A stretch of DNA of 64,000 bases from Chitinophaga sp. CF118 (lineage in GTDB: Bacteria; Bacteroidota; Bacteroidia; Chitinophagales; Chitinophagaceae), in assembly GCF_900112615.1 (NCBI RefSeq), contig NZ_FOMK01000009.1, forward strand, positions 186,001 to 250,000, in the 5' to 3' direction. The translations under genes were made by a program, and so were the position numbers. Under the pieces are notes generated by a model that saw nothing but the letters and a program-made list of their open reading frames with translations, had not been told where the DNA came from and made no database searches. The first letter of the stretch is position 1, and each line of letters begins with the position of its first letter. This document shows, piece by piece, positions 43,406-51,291 of the stretch.

Positions 43406-43439
43406 TATTTCATTTTTAAACTTTAAAACGTTTTAGCGT

Positions 43440-43535
43440 ATGCCTTGCGGTAAGAAAAGAAAAAGACATAAGATTGCCACTCATAAACGTAAAAAGCGCT
43501 TGAGAAAGAACCGGCATAAGAAAGGTAAAAAATAG
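43440..43535 (+). CDS. 31-residue AURKAIP1/COX24-domain basic protein
   Basis: ATG 43440 to TAG 43535. The peptide is MPCGKKRKRHKIATHKRKK followed by RLRKNRHKKGKK, about two-thirds Lys/Arg/His. It matches the AURKAIP1/COX24 family of tiny basic proteins conserved in Bacteroidota (relatives of mitochondrial mS38 and bacterial bS22-like proteins), probably bound to the small ribosomal subunit (family knowledge). It is too short for most gene callers. It follows the TPR gene by 34 bp and precedes the RNase G leader. Confidence 0.85.
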   Translation: MPCGKKRKRHKIATHKRKKRLRKNRHKKGKK

Positions 43536-43837
43536 TTTTCTTCTGTTTCCCGCCATTTATACTAACCAGGTTTTATTTACGGCGCGGTGATCGGATAAAT
43601 TTTTTTATATATCCTGCATGATTTTAGCGATTATTCTTAAATTGCTGAAGTCATGCAGGTTTTTCCACAAATCCCGCTTAGTATTCCGGATATTACCTGC
43701 AGATCGCTAAACCCTTAAGCAATCCATCATCACGTATACTAACATTTCGTTAGTTGTAATCTGGTATGCAGTAAGCTGTTATTTAATAGTCGTGCATAAC
43801 ACTAAGGTGAAGTTATAATGGTTAAAATATTGGACGC
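43536..43837. other. 302-bp leader region before RNase G, with hairpins
   Basis: Contains CCTGCATGA (43613-43621) and TCATGCAGG (43651-43659) followed by TTTTT, and a smaller ACTAAC/GTTAGT hairpin (43738-43754). It may include a terminator for the COX24-type gene and a structured 5' leader of the RNase G mRNA. Confidence 0.5.
43613..43664 (+). terminator. candidate terminator or attenuator upstream of RNase G
   Basis: A 9-bp perfect stem (43613-43621/43651-43659) with an inner AGC/GCT pairing, followed by five T. Confidence 0.45.
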
Positions 43838-45388
43838 TTGAACAAGGAACTTATTATAAATGCGGCACCTACTGGTGTGGAAATAGCGTTGCTGGAAGAC
43901 AAGAAGTTGGTTGAATTACACCACGAAAGTGGTAATCCCAATTTCTCAGTCGGGGATCTATACCTGGGGAGAGTTAAAAAACTCATTCCAGGTCTCAATG
44001 CAGCGTTTGTGGATGTTGGCTTTGAAAAGGATGCTTTTTTGCATTATACAGATCTAAGCCCTTACATCCGATCCATACTTAAATTTACACAGCAGGCAAT
44101 CACCGACAAAACCCCAGAAGGGTTTGATTTTACAAAATTTAAGAATGAGCCGGAAATTGTAAAAACCGGCAAAATTACTGATGTGTTAGGCGGAAAGCCC
44201 AACATTCTTGTGCAAATACTGAAAGAACCGATCTCTTCCAAAGGCCCACGTCTGAGTTGCGAAATTTCATTACCCGGAAGGTTTATTGTGTTAACACCCT
44301 TTAACGACATTGTAGCGGTATCTAAAAAGATACACTCTTCCGAAGAAAGAAAAAGATTGCAGAAGATTGTGGAAGCTATCAAAACACCCAATTTTGGTGT
44401 TATTGTCCGCACTGCCGCAGAAGGAAAGAAAACAGCAGAGTTGCATGAAGATCTGACTACATTGGTAGAAACCTGGAGAAACATTCAGTCAAATCTTCGT
44501 GGGGGGACCCCTCCGCAAAAGATCCTGAGTGAACAGGCCAAAACCACCAGTATATTAAGAGATCTTCTGAATGAGAGCTTTAACCGTATAGTCATCAATG
44601 ATAAGAACATGTACACTGATACCAGGGCCTATATCGGAAAGATAGCCCCGGAAAAACAGGACATCGTTCATCACTATCATAATGGTGCTCCGATCTTTGA
44701 TCACTATGGTATTACCCGGCAGGTGAAGGCGTCATTTGGTAAAACAGTGAACCTCGACAGTGGTGTATACCTGATCATAGAAGCTACGGAAGCCCTGCAC
44801 GTAATAGACGTGAACAGTGGCTATAAAAGCTCCAGTAACAACCAGGAACAGAATGCGCTGGCTTCTAATCTGGAAGCTGCAGGGGAAATAGCCCGACAAC
44901 TAAGATTGCGCGATCTCGGTGGTATCATTATCATTGACTTCATTGATATGAAATTGCCCGAGAACAAAAAGGTAGTATACGAAGCAATGGAGAAATTCAT
45001 GTCGCAGGACAGAGCCAAGCATACTATTCTGCCGATCTCTAAGTTTGGACTGATGCAGATAACCCGTCAGCGTGTTAAACCGGAAGTAACTATTTCAGTG
45101 GCAGAAGATTGCCCAACATGTCATGGCACTGGTAAGATAGGCGCCTCCGTATTAATTATAGACGAGGTTGAAAAGAATCTCCAATACCTGATAAATCATC
45201 AGCATAAAGGACTCTCTATCAGGGTACATCCGGTATTCTATGCTTTCCTTGCTAAAGGTTTCCTTACTTCCCGCCAATGGAAATGGTATTTCCAGTATAA
45301 GAAATGGGTGAAGGTAAAAGCAGATTCTAATTACCACCTTACCGAGTACCGCTTTTTTGACGCCAACGACGAAGAAATTAAATTATAA
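43838..45388 (+). CDS. rng: ribonuclease G/E-family endoribonuclease
   Basis: 516 residues from TTG 43838; the nearby ATG 43818 is out of frame and stops quickly. Order: an N-terminal S1 RNA-binding domain (about 35-130: GDLYLGRVKKLIPGLNAAFVDVG), an RNase E/G catalytic core with the metal-binding Asp in HVIDVNSG and IIIDFIDM, and the zinc-link CPTCHGTG (about 427-434). It lacks the long scaffold tail of RNase E, so it is of RNase G type. It processes rRNA precursors and mRNA. A roughly 300-nt leader precedes it. Confidence 0.93.
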   Translation: MNKELIINAAPTGVEIALLEDKKLVELHHESGNPNFSVGDLYLGRVKKLIPGLNAAFVDVGFEKDAFLHYTDLSPYIRSILKFTQQAITDKTPEGFDFTKFKNEPEIVKTGKITDVLGGKPNILVQILKEPISSKGPRLSCEISLPGRFIVLTPFNDIVAVSKKIHSSEERKRLQKIVEAIKTPNFGVIVRTAAEGKKTAELHEDLTTLVETWRNIQSNLRGGTPPQKILSEQAKTTSILRDLLNESFNRIVINDKNMYTDTRAYIGKIAPEKQDIVHHYHNGAPIFDHYGITRQVKASFGKTVNLDSGVYLIIEATEALHVIDVNSGYKSSSNNQEQNALASNLEAAGEIARQLRLRDLGGIIIIDFIDMKLPENKKVVYEAMEKFMSQDRAKHTILPISKFGLMQITRQRVKPEVTISVAEDCPTCHGTGKIGASVLIIDEVEKNLQYLINHQHKGLSIRVHPVFYAFLAKGFLTSRQWKWYFQYKKWVKVKADSNYHLTEYRFFDANDEEIKL

Positions 45389-45403
45389 TTTACTGCTTAA
45401 TAG

Positions 45404-45450
45404 AAAACGCTTAACGCTACATGCCAATTGCATGTAGCGTTAAGCGTTTT
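45404..45450. terminator. bidirectional palindromic terminator, copy B
   Basis: A perfect 21-bp stem (45404-45424/45430-45450) with a 5-nt loop, A-run on one side and T-run on the other, between convergent rng and ridA-like genes. Its CGCTTAA...CATGC core matches the palindrome at 2917-2954. Confidence 0.85.
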
Positions 45451-45526
45451 TCCTTTAGAATGCCGGAAAAATGTTAAACCAATAACTCCTGTTCCATAGA
45501 AGCTACCGGTTTATTGGATGTATTTA

Positions 45527-45907
45527 TTATTTACATGCGACCACTGATATTTCCACATTAACACCTTTGGGCAGCCCTGATACTTCTACAGTTTCACGGG
45601 CAGGAAAATATCCCAGGAAGTATTTACCATACACTTCATTGATCTGTGAGAAATTCTTCATGTCTGTAATAAAGATGGTTGTCTTTAGTACATCGTTAAA
45701 ATCCATAGCGGCCGCCGCCAGGATGTTCTTCAGATTTTGCATTACCTGATGTGTTTCGGTTGTAATATCCTCCGTCATAAGCTGGCTGCTTTCCGGATGA
45801 AGGGCTATCTGTCCGGAAACAAACAACATATTGCCTGCTTTTACTGCCTGACTGTAAGGGCCGATAGGGGCGGGAGCATTTGAAGTATTGATTATCTGTT
45901 TATCCAT
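45527..45907 (-). CDS. ridA: RidA-family reactive intermediate/imine deaminase
   Basis: 126 residues, full length. Seen: APAPIGPYSQAVKAGNMLFVSGQI at the start (split by the GPYSQAV motif), NLKNILAAAAMDFNDVLKTTIFI in the middle, and the active-site Arg in PARETVEVSGLPKG. RidA hydrolyses reactive enamine/imine products from PLP enzymes such as threonine dehydratase. Single gene, divergent from the next one. Confidence 0.92.
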   Translation of the reverse strand: MDKQIINTSNAPAPIGPYSQAVKAGNMLFVSGQIALHPESSQLMTEDITTETHQVMQNLKNILAAAAMDFNDVLKTTIFITDMKNFSQINEVYGKYFLGYFPARETVEVSGLPKGVNVEISVVACK

Positions 45908-46016
45908 AGTTGTAAAATTATGGAAGAATCGATTACGGCGAATTTTTAATTCATCATTGTTAATGATTTAATTATCATTGCTCACGATTAATACGTCATT
46001 ATTAGTTATTAATTAA

Positions 46017-46024
46017 TAGGTTTG
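46017..46024 (+). promoter_or_regulatory. -7 box candidate for the dehydrogenase-like/tsaB operon
   Basis: TAGGTTTG (TAnnTTTG), 14 nt before ATG 46039. The leader would be very short. No -33 TTG at the right distance. Confidence 0.35.
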
Positions 46025-46038
46025 CGAAAATTTTGCAC

Positions 46039-46713
46039 ATGAAGATCCTTATAGTAGGAGATGCGCAACGTTATAATGCTCTGCTGCTGAAAGGTGGTTT
46101 TAACGGGCAACAGATACAGCAGGTGGCTACGCTGGAGAGGGTTGAATCACTGGCATCTTATCAGCTGGTGATAGATCTGATTTTTGACGATCATCCTGAG
46201 CATGCAGCCTTATATGCAAAGTTCCCGGAGATACCGGTACTGGCAGGTATTGTAAAAACTTCCCTTGCAGCAGTTATGAACAACTATGCATTCAGTCAGG
46301 GATTTAACCTGGTAGGATGTAACTGGTTACCAGGATTTATTGAGATGCCGGTAACAGAAGTCTCGCTCATGGATGATGAACAGCAACCATTGCTTCAGGA
46401 TCTAATGAGACAGCTGGGCTGGCAGTTTGAAGTGGTAAAGGATAGTGTGGGAATGGTTACTCCCCGCGTGGTGTGCATGATTATCAATGAAGCATATATG
46501 GCCGCAGAAGAAGAGATCGCATCCAGAGCAGATATCAATACGGCTATGCGACTGGGAACAAACTACCCGCTGGGGCCATTTGAATGGTGCGAAAAGATAG
46601 GGGTAAAACATGTGGCGGAGGTTTTATCAGCAATATCAGCTGCTACTGGAAATGAAAGATATAAAGTTAGCCCTTTGCTGGCGAGGGAGGCACAAACATC
46701 AAATGTAAAATAG
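46039..46713 (+). CDS. degenerate 3-hydroxyacyl-CoA dehydrogenase-like protein
   Basis: 224 residues from ATG 46039. The C-terminal half (about 125-224) matches the 3-hydroxyacyl-CoA dehydrogenase C-terminal domain: VVKDSVGMVTPRVVCMIINEAYM, then LGTNYPLGPFEW. The N-terminal part (KILIVGDAQRYNAL) is a shortened Rossmann-like half without GxGxxG, and the usual HFFNP catalytic segment reads VGCNWLPG with no His. NAD-dependent activity is therefore doubtful. It is followed one base later by tsaB, so the two are co-expressed. Function unknown; a non-catalytic relative is the best reading. Confidence 0.7.
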   Translation: MKILIVGDAQRYNALLLKGGFNGQQIQQVATLERVESLASYQLVIDLIFDDHPEHAALYAKFPEIPVLAGIVKTSLAAVMNNYAFSQGFNLVGCNWLPGFIEMPVTEVSLMDDEQQPLLQDLMRQLGWQFEVVKDSVGMVTPRVVCMIINEAYMAAEEEIASRADINTAMRLGTNYPLGPFEWCEKIGVKHVAEVLSAISAATGNERYKVSPLLAREAQTSNVK

Positions 46714-46714
46714 A

Positions 46715-47392
46715 TTGTCTTTAATACTCAATATAGATACTGCTACAGCAACAGGTTCTGTTTGCCTTTCAAAGGACGGAAAGCCTTTACAAACACTGGT
46801 AAATGACCAGCAGCGGGATCATGCCGCAACCATGATCCTTTTCGTTCAGGAAATAATGAAAACCCAGAAGATCACCTCTGCACAACTGGATGCTGTGGCC
46901 GTAAGCGCCGGGCCGGGGTCTTACACTGGTTTGCGGGTGGGAGTAGCTACTGCCAAAGGATTATGTTATGCCTGGGGCAAGCCATTGATAGCTGTTTCTA
47001 CTTTACAGATGATGGCTCAGGGAATGCAACAGCAGTTGCAGGATACAACCGCGTTTTATTGCCCCATGCTGGATGCCCGTCGTATGGAAGTATATACCGC
47101 CCTATATAAGGGAGATCTGTCAACTATTATCCCGCCAGAAGCTCTTATCCTTACACCTGATGCATTTAGGGAGCAGCTTAATCAGCATAAAACTTACTTT
47201 TTTGGAGATGGTAGTGAAAAATGGCAGCAGCTTTTGCCAAATCATCATAATGCTTTGTTTGTACCTTATAAAATAAGTGCCGCTCATTTGTCAGCACTTT
47301 CTAATGCTGCTTTTAGCCGTCAGGAGTTCGTTGATGTAGCATATTTTAGTCCTTTTTACCTCAAACCCTTCCATTTCAATAACAAAAAATAG
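46715..47392 (+). CDS. tsaB: tRNA threonylcarbamoyladenosine biosynthesis protein TsaB
   Basis: 225 residues from TTG 46715. The ASKHA fold opens with LILNIDTATATGSVCL and carries the TsaB hallmark AVSAGPGSYTGLRVGVATAKGL (shown across the motif) and MLDARRMEVYTA. TsaB forms a scaffold with TsaD and TsaE to make t6A37 in ANN-decoding tRNAs. It retains the length of the short paralogue and lacks the metal-binding residues of TsaD. One base after the upstream gene. Confidence 0.94.
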   Translation: MSLILNIDTATATGSVCLSKDGKPLQTLVNDQQRDHAATMILFVQEIMKTQKITSAQLDAVAVSAGPGSYTGLRVGVATAKGLCYAWGKPLIAVSTLQMMAQGMQQQLQDTTAFYCPMLDARRMEVYTALYKGDLSTIIPPEALILTPDAFREQLNQHKTYFFGDGSEKWQQLLPNHHNALFVPYKISAAHLSALSNAAFSRQEFVDVAYFSPFYLKPFHFNNKK

Positions 47393-47518
47393 CCATTTTC
47401 CGGTATCTTTTTCTTAGTTGTGTCACAGAACTGTCAAATTATGTTTAATTGGCAAGTAATGACCATCTATATATTAAAAAATAAGGTATAGAAGTTTTTT
47501 TTATTACGACTAATATTA

Positions 47519-47526
47519 TATTTTTG
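47519..47526 (+). promoter_or_regulatory. -7 box candidate for the ArsR gene
   Basis: TATTTTTG (TAnnTTTG), about 97 nt before ATG 47623, preceded by a T-tract instead of a clear -33 TTG. Confidence 0.35.
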
Positions 47527-47622
47527 TATAAATCGATACCCGGTTATTGTTTTCTAACAATGTGTGGGTTTACTGTCCGTTGATCCCTTTCATTTCATCA
47601 TTACTTTAAAAACTATTATGCG

Positions 47623-47982
47623 ATGGAAAAAACATTATTAACTACCTCTTCTAATACTCTTATTATTTCTAGAGGTACCAATGAAAAAGACCAAATTAAA
47701 TTGGATTACATTGCTGTTAAGAAGGCTGCGATGGTATTGCGTGCAATAAACCATAAGCTGCGCCAGCAGATGATTAAGTTGCTGGAAGATCACAAAAAAA
47801 TGACAGTTACTGAAATCTACGTTAAGCTTCGCCTGGAGCAGTCTGTTGCCTCACAGCACCTGGCTATCCTGCGTCGTGCCGGCATTGTGATTACAGAGAG
47901 AGATGGCAAATTCATTCACTATACAATCAACAAACAACGTATAGCTGAAGTTGCCAAATTTGTAGAAGAGCTGGTAGGCTAA
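47623..47982 (+). CDS. ArsR-family winged-helix regulator without cysteines
   Basis: 119 residues. The winged HTH spans about 30-112: AINHKLRQQMIKLLEDHKKMTVTEI, then RLEQSVASQHLAILRRAGIVI (recognition helix) and RDGKFIHYTIN (wing). There is no Cys anywhere, so the metal sites of SmtB/ArsR and the thiol pair of BigR/SqrR-type persulfide sensors are both absent. The CstB-like gene starts 295 bp downstream on the same strand, and a 10-2-10 dyad lies between them at 48104-48125. A role in sulfur regulation would need a different sensing mechanism. Confidence 0.88.
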   Translation: MEKTLLTTSSNTLIISRGTNEKDQIKLDYIAVKKAAMVLRAINHKLRQQMIKLLEDHKKMTVTEIYVKLRLEQSVASQHLAILRRAGIVITERDGKFIHYTINKQRIAEVAKFVEELVG

Positions 47983-48103
47983 ATCTGGTTTTAGTTGACT
48001 CGTCAACAGAGTACAAAAAATATTCGGGCCTAACTGAGAGTCGCATTTAAACTTTTAGTTAGGCTCTAATTTTGACGTACCAAGGTTACAATTGAAGTGA
48101 ATT

Positions 48104-48125
48104 ATATTACTCAAATGAGTAGTAT
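48104..48125. promoter_or_regulatory. ArsR-type operator candidate
   Basis: ATATTACTCA and TGAGTAGTAT flank AA, giving a 10-2-10 dyad with one mismatch, the geometry of ArsR-family operators. It lies between the ArsR gene and the persulfide dioxygenase gene. Confidence 0.5.
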
Positions 48126-48252
48126 TTTATTACCTGCGTAATTCCCGTTATATATAATAACAGGTAAAATGATGGTATGCCCATGCTAAAATGGTGTTAA
48201 AAGACATATCATATTATGACTTCTCTCATACATTCCTCCACTTATAAAGTTG

Positions 48253-48260
48253 TAAATTTG
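48253..48260 (+). promoter_or_regulatory. -7 box candidate for the CstB-like gene
   Basis: TAAATTTG (TAnnTTTG) 17 nt before ATG 48278. No clear -33 TTG. Confidence 0.4.
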
Positions 48261-48277
48261 TCCGAAATCAAAAACCG

Positions 48278-49681
48278 ATGTTCGTCAAGCAACTTTATAC
48301 GAATTGCTTATCAGAAGCTGCCTACTTTATAGAGTCTGAAGGTGAAGCTGTCGTGATAGATCCCCTACGGGATATCGAAGCTTACCTTGACCTGGCTAAA
48401 GAACGGAATGCTACCATTAAGTATATTTTCGAAACACACTTTCATGCAGATTTTGTATCAGGCCATCTCGACCTTGCTGCAGCCACAAAAGCTCCTATTG
48501 TTTTCGGACCGGAAGCCGTTACCAATTTTCCGATCTACCTGGCAAAAGATGCTGAGAAATTCTCTATAGGTAAACTGACACTTGAAGTATTGCATACACC
48601 AGGTCATACTATGGAGTCTACCTGCTATTTATTGTATGATGAGAATGGGGTAGCCTCCAGTCTGTTTACCGGAGATACTCTCTTTGTAGGAGATGTTGGT
48701 CGCCCGGACCTTTTCAGCGGTAACCATACCAAAGAAGAACTGGCTGCTATGCTATTCGATTCTCTAAATAATAAGATAAAAACATTACCGGATAACGTAA
48801 CAGTATATCCGGCGCATGGTCCCGGTTCCTCCTGTGGTAAGAACCTGGGTCCTAATACATCCAGTACCCTGGCAGATGAAAAGAGTACTAACTATGCCTT
48901 GCTCGCTACCGATAAAAATCAATTTATCAAAGAAGTAACAGACGGACTCTCTACCCCTCCTTCTTATTTCCCAATCAACGCTAAGATAAACAAGGAAGGG
49001 TATGACACATTGAAAGCCGTCATGGAGAAAAGCAATGTACCACTGTCTGTTGCAGATTTTAAGCAGAAGATCAAAGAAGGAATGCTTGTGCTTGACACCC
49101 GTCCCGCAGCGACCTTTGCCGAAGGTTTTGTACCCAGCTCCATTAGTATTGGACTGGAAGGTCGTTTTGCTGAATGGGCAGGCAGCTTATTGCCATTTGA
49201 TGAAAATATCCTGCTGGTAACAGAAGCTGGTAAAGAAGAAGAAACGATTGTTCGCCTGGCCCGCGTTGGGTTTGATCATGTGGATGGTTACCTGAAGGGT
49301 GGTTATGAGGCCTGGATAGCCGCTGGAGAAAAACTGGATATGATTATTACTGTAGAACCCGATGAACTGGCAATGGATATTCCTCATGATCCAAATCTGA
49401 TCATACTGGATGTGCGTAAACAGGCAGAATATGCAGACGGACATATTAAAGACGCAATCAATCTTACTCTGAGTGATATGGTAGATCCTGGTACCATGGC
49501 AGATTTTGATGACAATCATAACCTGTATGTACATTGCCAGGGTGGATACCGCAGTATCATTGCCTGTTCTATACTGAAAAGAGAAGGGATTCATAACCTC
49601 CGTAATGTAGAGGGTGGGTATAACAGCATGAAGAGTACAAAGGGATTGGAGATTATGCAGGAAAAGAATGTGCTGAACTAG
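48278..49681 (+). CDS. CstB-like persulfide dioxygenase with two rhodanese domains
   Basis: 467 residues. The N-terminal metallo-beta-lactamase fold (about 1-240) has THFHADFVSGH and likely iron ligands His56, His110 and Asp133, the persulfide-dioxygenase pattern. A first rhodanese domain (about 258-350) has no active-site Cys (the loop reads VTEAGKEEE). A second (about 360-460) carries Cys420 in VHCQGGYRS. Dioxygenase, pseudo-rhodanese, rhodanese is the order known for CstB, which oxidises low-molecular-weight persulfides and makes thiosulfate. It probably serves sulfide detoxification. No sqr gene is nearby. Confidence 0.9.
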   Translation: MFVKQLYTNCLSEAAYFIESEGEAVVIDPLRDIEAYLDLAKERNATIKYIFETHFHADFVSGHLDLAAATKAPIVFGPEAVTNFPIYLAKDAEKFSIGKLTLEVLHTPGHTMESTCYLLYDENGVASSLFTGDTLFVGDVGRPDLFSGNHTKEELAAMLFDSLNNKIKTLPDNVTVYPAHGPGSSCGKNLGPNTSSTLADEKSTNYALLATDKNQFIKEVTDGLSTPPSYFPINAKINKEGYDTLKAVMEKSNVPLSVADFKQKIKEGMLVLDTRPAATFAEGFVPSSISIGLEGRFAEWAGSLLPFDENILLVTEAGKEEETIVRLARVGFDHVDGYLKGGYEAWIAAGEKLDMIITVEPDELAMDIPHDPNLIILDVRKQAEYADGHIKDAINLTLSDMVDPGTMADFDDNHNLYVHCQGGYRSIIACSILKREGIHNLRNVEGGYNSMKSTKGLEIMQEKNVLN

Positions 49682-49705
49682 TTTTCAGAAAGATATAAAA
49701 ATGTG

Positions 49706-49739
49706 AAGGAGAAAGGCCGCAAAGCTTTTCTCCTTTTTC
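49706..49739 (+). terminator. terminator of the CstB-like gene
   Basis: AAGGAGAAA (49706-49714) pairs with TTTCTCCTT (49727-49735), followed by TTTC. Confidence 0.65.
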
Positions 49740-49783
49740 TGTTCCACAGGTATGCTTTTTGAACTTTACCAGTAAAGATTTCT

Positions 49784-50593
49784 ATGGGAAAACAACTGGA
49801 AGGGCAAATAGCACTTGTTACCGGAAGCAGCAGTGGTATAGGCGCAGGCATTGCCATCGCATTGGGGGAGGCAGGGGCCACGGTAATTGTGAATTATCAT
49901 AGTGATAAAAGTCGAAAAAGTGCGGAAGAGGTACTTGTAAAGATTAAATCGGCAGGTAGTGGTGGTATAGTTTTCCAATGTAATATCAGTATAGAACGAG
50001 AAGTGAAAGAGATGTTTGCGGAAATTCTTGCCCGTTTTGGAACAATAGATATTGTAGTAACCAATGCAGGTATTCAACAAGATGCCCCATTTCTTGAAAT
50101 GACATTGGAACAATGGAATGCCGTAATTAGTACTAATCTTACAGGGCAATTTCTGTGTGCAAGGGAGGCGGCAAAAGAGTTTAAACGCCGGGGTGTAAAA
50201 CGGGAACGGTCAAAAGCTGCTGGCAAGATCATTTGTATGAGCAGTGTACATGAAGTTATCCCCTGGGCCGGCCATGTTAATTACGCTGCAAGTAAAGGTG
50301 GTGTAAAACTGTTGATGCAATCCATGGCGCAGGAACTGGCACCACTTAAAATAAGAGTAAATAGTCTGGCTCCAGGAGCTATCAAAACCCGAATCAATAA
50401 AGATGCGTGGGATACACCTGAAGATGAAAAGAAATTGCTGGAACTGATTCCATATGAAAGGATAGGAGAAGCTGAAGATGTTGCAAAGGCGGCAGTATGG
50501 CTGGCCAGTGACGAAAGCGACTATGTAACTGGTATAACATTATTCATTGATGGAGGAATGACGTTGTATCCAGGATTTGCGGATAATGGTTGA
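49784..50593 (+). CDS. short-chain dehydrogenase/reductase (glucose 1-dehydrogenase-like)
   Basis: 269 residues. Classical SDR: cofactor loop TGSSSGIGAG (TGxxxGxG), NAG in TNAGIQQDA, catalytic Ser in CMSSVHE, and YAASK with the Tyr-Lys pair. YHSDKSRKSAEE after the second strand suggests NADP preference. An extra basic stretch (KRRGVKRERSKAAGK, about 127-141) lengthens the loop before the catalytic strand. The best label is glucose 1-dehydrogenase-like; the true substrate is not inferable. Single gene between terminators. Confidence 0.85.
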   Translation: MGKQLEGQIALVTGSSSGIGAGIAIALGEAGATVIVNYHSDKSRKSAEEVLVKIKSAGSGGIVFQCNISIEREVKEMFAEILARFGTIDIVVTNAGIQQDAPFLEMTLEQWNAVISTNLTGQFLCAREAAKEFKRRGVKRERSKAAGKIICMSSVHEVIPWAGHVNYAASKGGVKLLMQSMAQELAPLKIRVNSLAPGAIKTRINKDAWDTPEDEKKLLELIPYERIGEAEDVAKAAVWLASDESDYVTGITLFIDGGMTLYPGFADNG

Positions 50594-50686
50594 TATTTAT
50601 CTGTTTTAATTGATTAGCAATTAATTATGTTAAAACAATTTTCTATTCTAGCATGTTATTTGTAAAACTCAATTAAACTTTTAACC

Positions 50687-51181
50687 ATGAGAAACAGATA
50701 TTTATTGATGGCAGGCTTATTATTCACAGCGGTAAGCCTATTTTCCTGTCAACCAAGCGACAGTACAATTCAACAAGGGGTAAATGAAAAACTTGCCAGT
50801 ACTCCAGGTATCACCGGCGAAGTAAGTAGTGGTGTAGTAACATTAAGCGGAGAGGTAAGTGATGATGCTGCAAAAACATCTGCCGAAGAATCTGTAAAGA
50901 GTGTGAGCGGAGTAAAATCTGTAACTAACAATGTGATGGTACAGGCAGCTGTTCCAACACCTACTCCACCGCCAGCAGCAGCACTGAGCCCTGACGATAT
51001 GCTGAAGAACACATTAGACTCTGCTTATAAAGCAGATGGTTATGCAGAGATTACTGTCGCTGTTAACAATGGAGAAGTTACACTTGAAGGAAATGCAAAG
51101 AAAGCAGATGTAAAGAAGATCGTGAAAACTGCAGAAGATGCTAAAGCTAAGAAAGTGAACAATAAACTGACTGTGAAATAA
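50687..51181 (+). CDS. BON-domain lipoprotein
   Basis: 164 residues. A lipoprotein signal ends in LFSC (Cys21). Two BON modules follow: about 25-86 (GVVTLSGEVSDDAAKTSAEE, the central strand-turn) and about 103-164 (NNGEVTLEGNAKKADVKKI), separated by a Pro-rich linker (PTPTPPPAAA). BON proteins sit in the periplasm and bind phospholipid or stabilise the envelope under stress. Single gene ended by the hairpins at 51203-51283. Confidence 0.87.
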   Translation: MRNRYLLMAGLLFTAVSLFSCQPSDSTIQQGVNEKLASTPGITGEVSSGVVTLSGEVSDDAAKTSAEESVKSVSGVKSVTNNVMVQAAVPTPTPPPAAALSPDDMLKNTLDSAYKADGYAEITVAVNNGEVTLEGNAKKADVKKIVKTAEDAKAKKVNNKLTVK

Positions 51182-51202
51182 AGAATGCATTATCTAAAAG
51201 CT

Positions 51203-51240
51203 ACTCCGTCTGCGGTTAATCTGTAGGCGGAGTCGTTATT
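51203..51240 (+). terminator. terminator of the BON lipoprotein gene
   Basis: An 11-bp stem with two G-T pairs (51203-51213/51223-51233), followed by CGTTATTT. Confidence 0.55.
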
Positions 51241-51283
51241 TAAACTAGTTATCAGTGCTGTAAACATTAATAACTAGTTTAAA
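51239..51283. terminator. palindrome between convergent genes
   Basis: TTTAAACTAGTTAT (51239-51252) and its perfect complement (51270-51283), 17-nt loop. Likely the minus-strand terminator of the acyltransferase gene. Confidence 0.55.
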
Positions 51284-51291
51284 TGTGTTGT

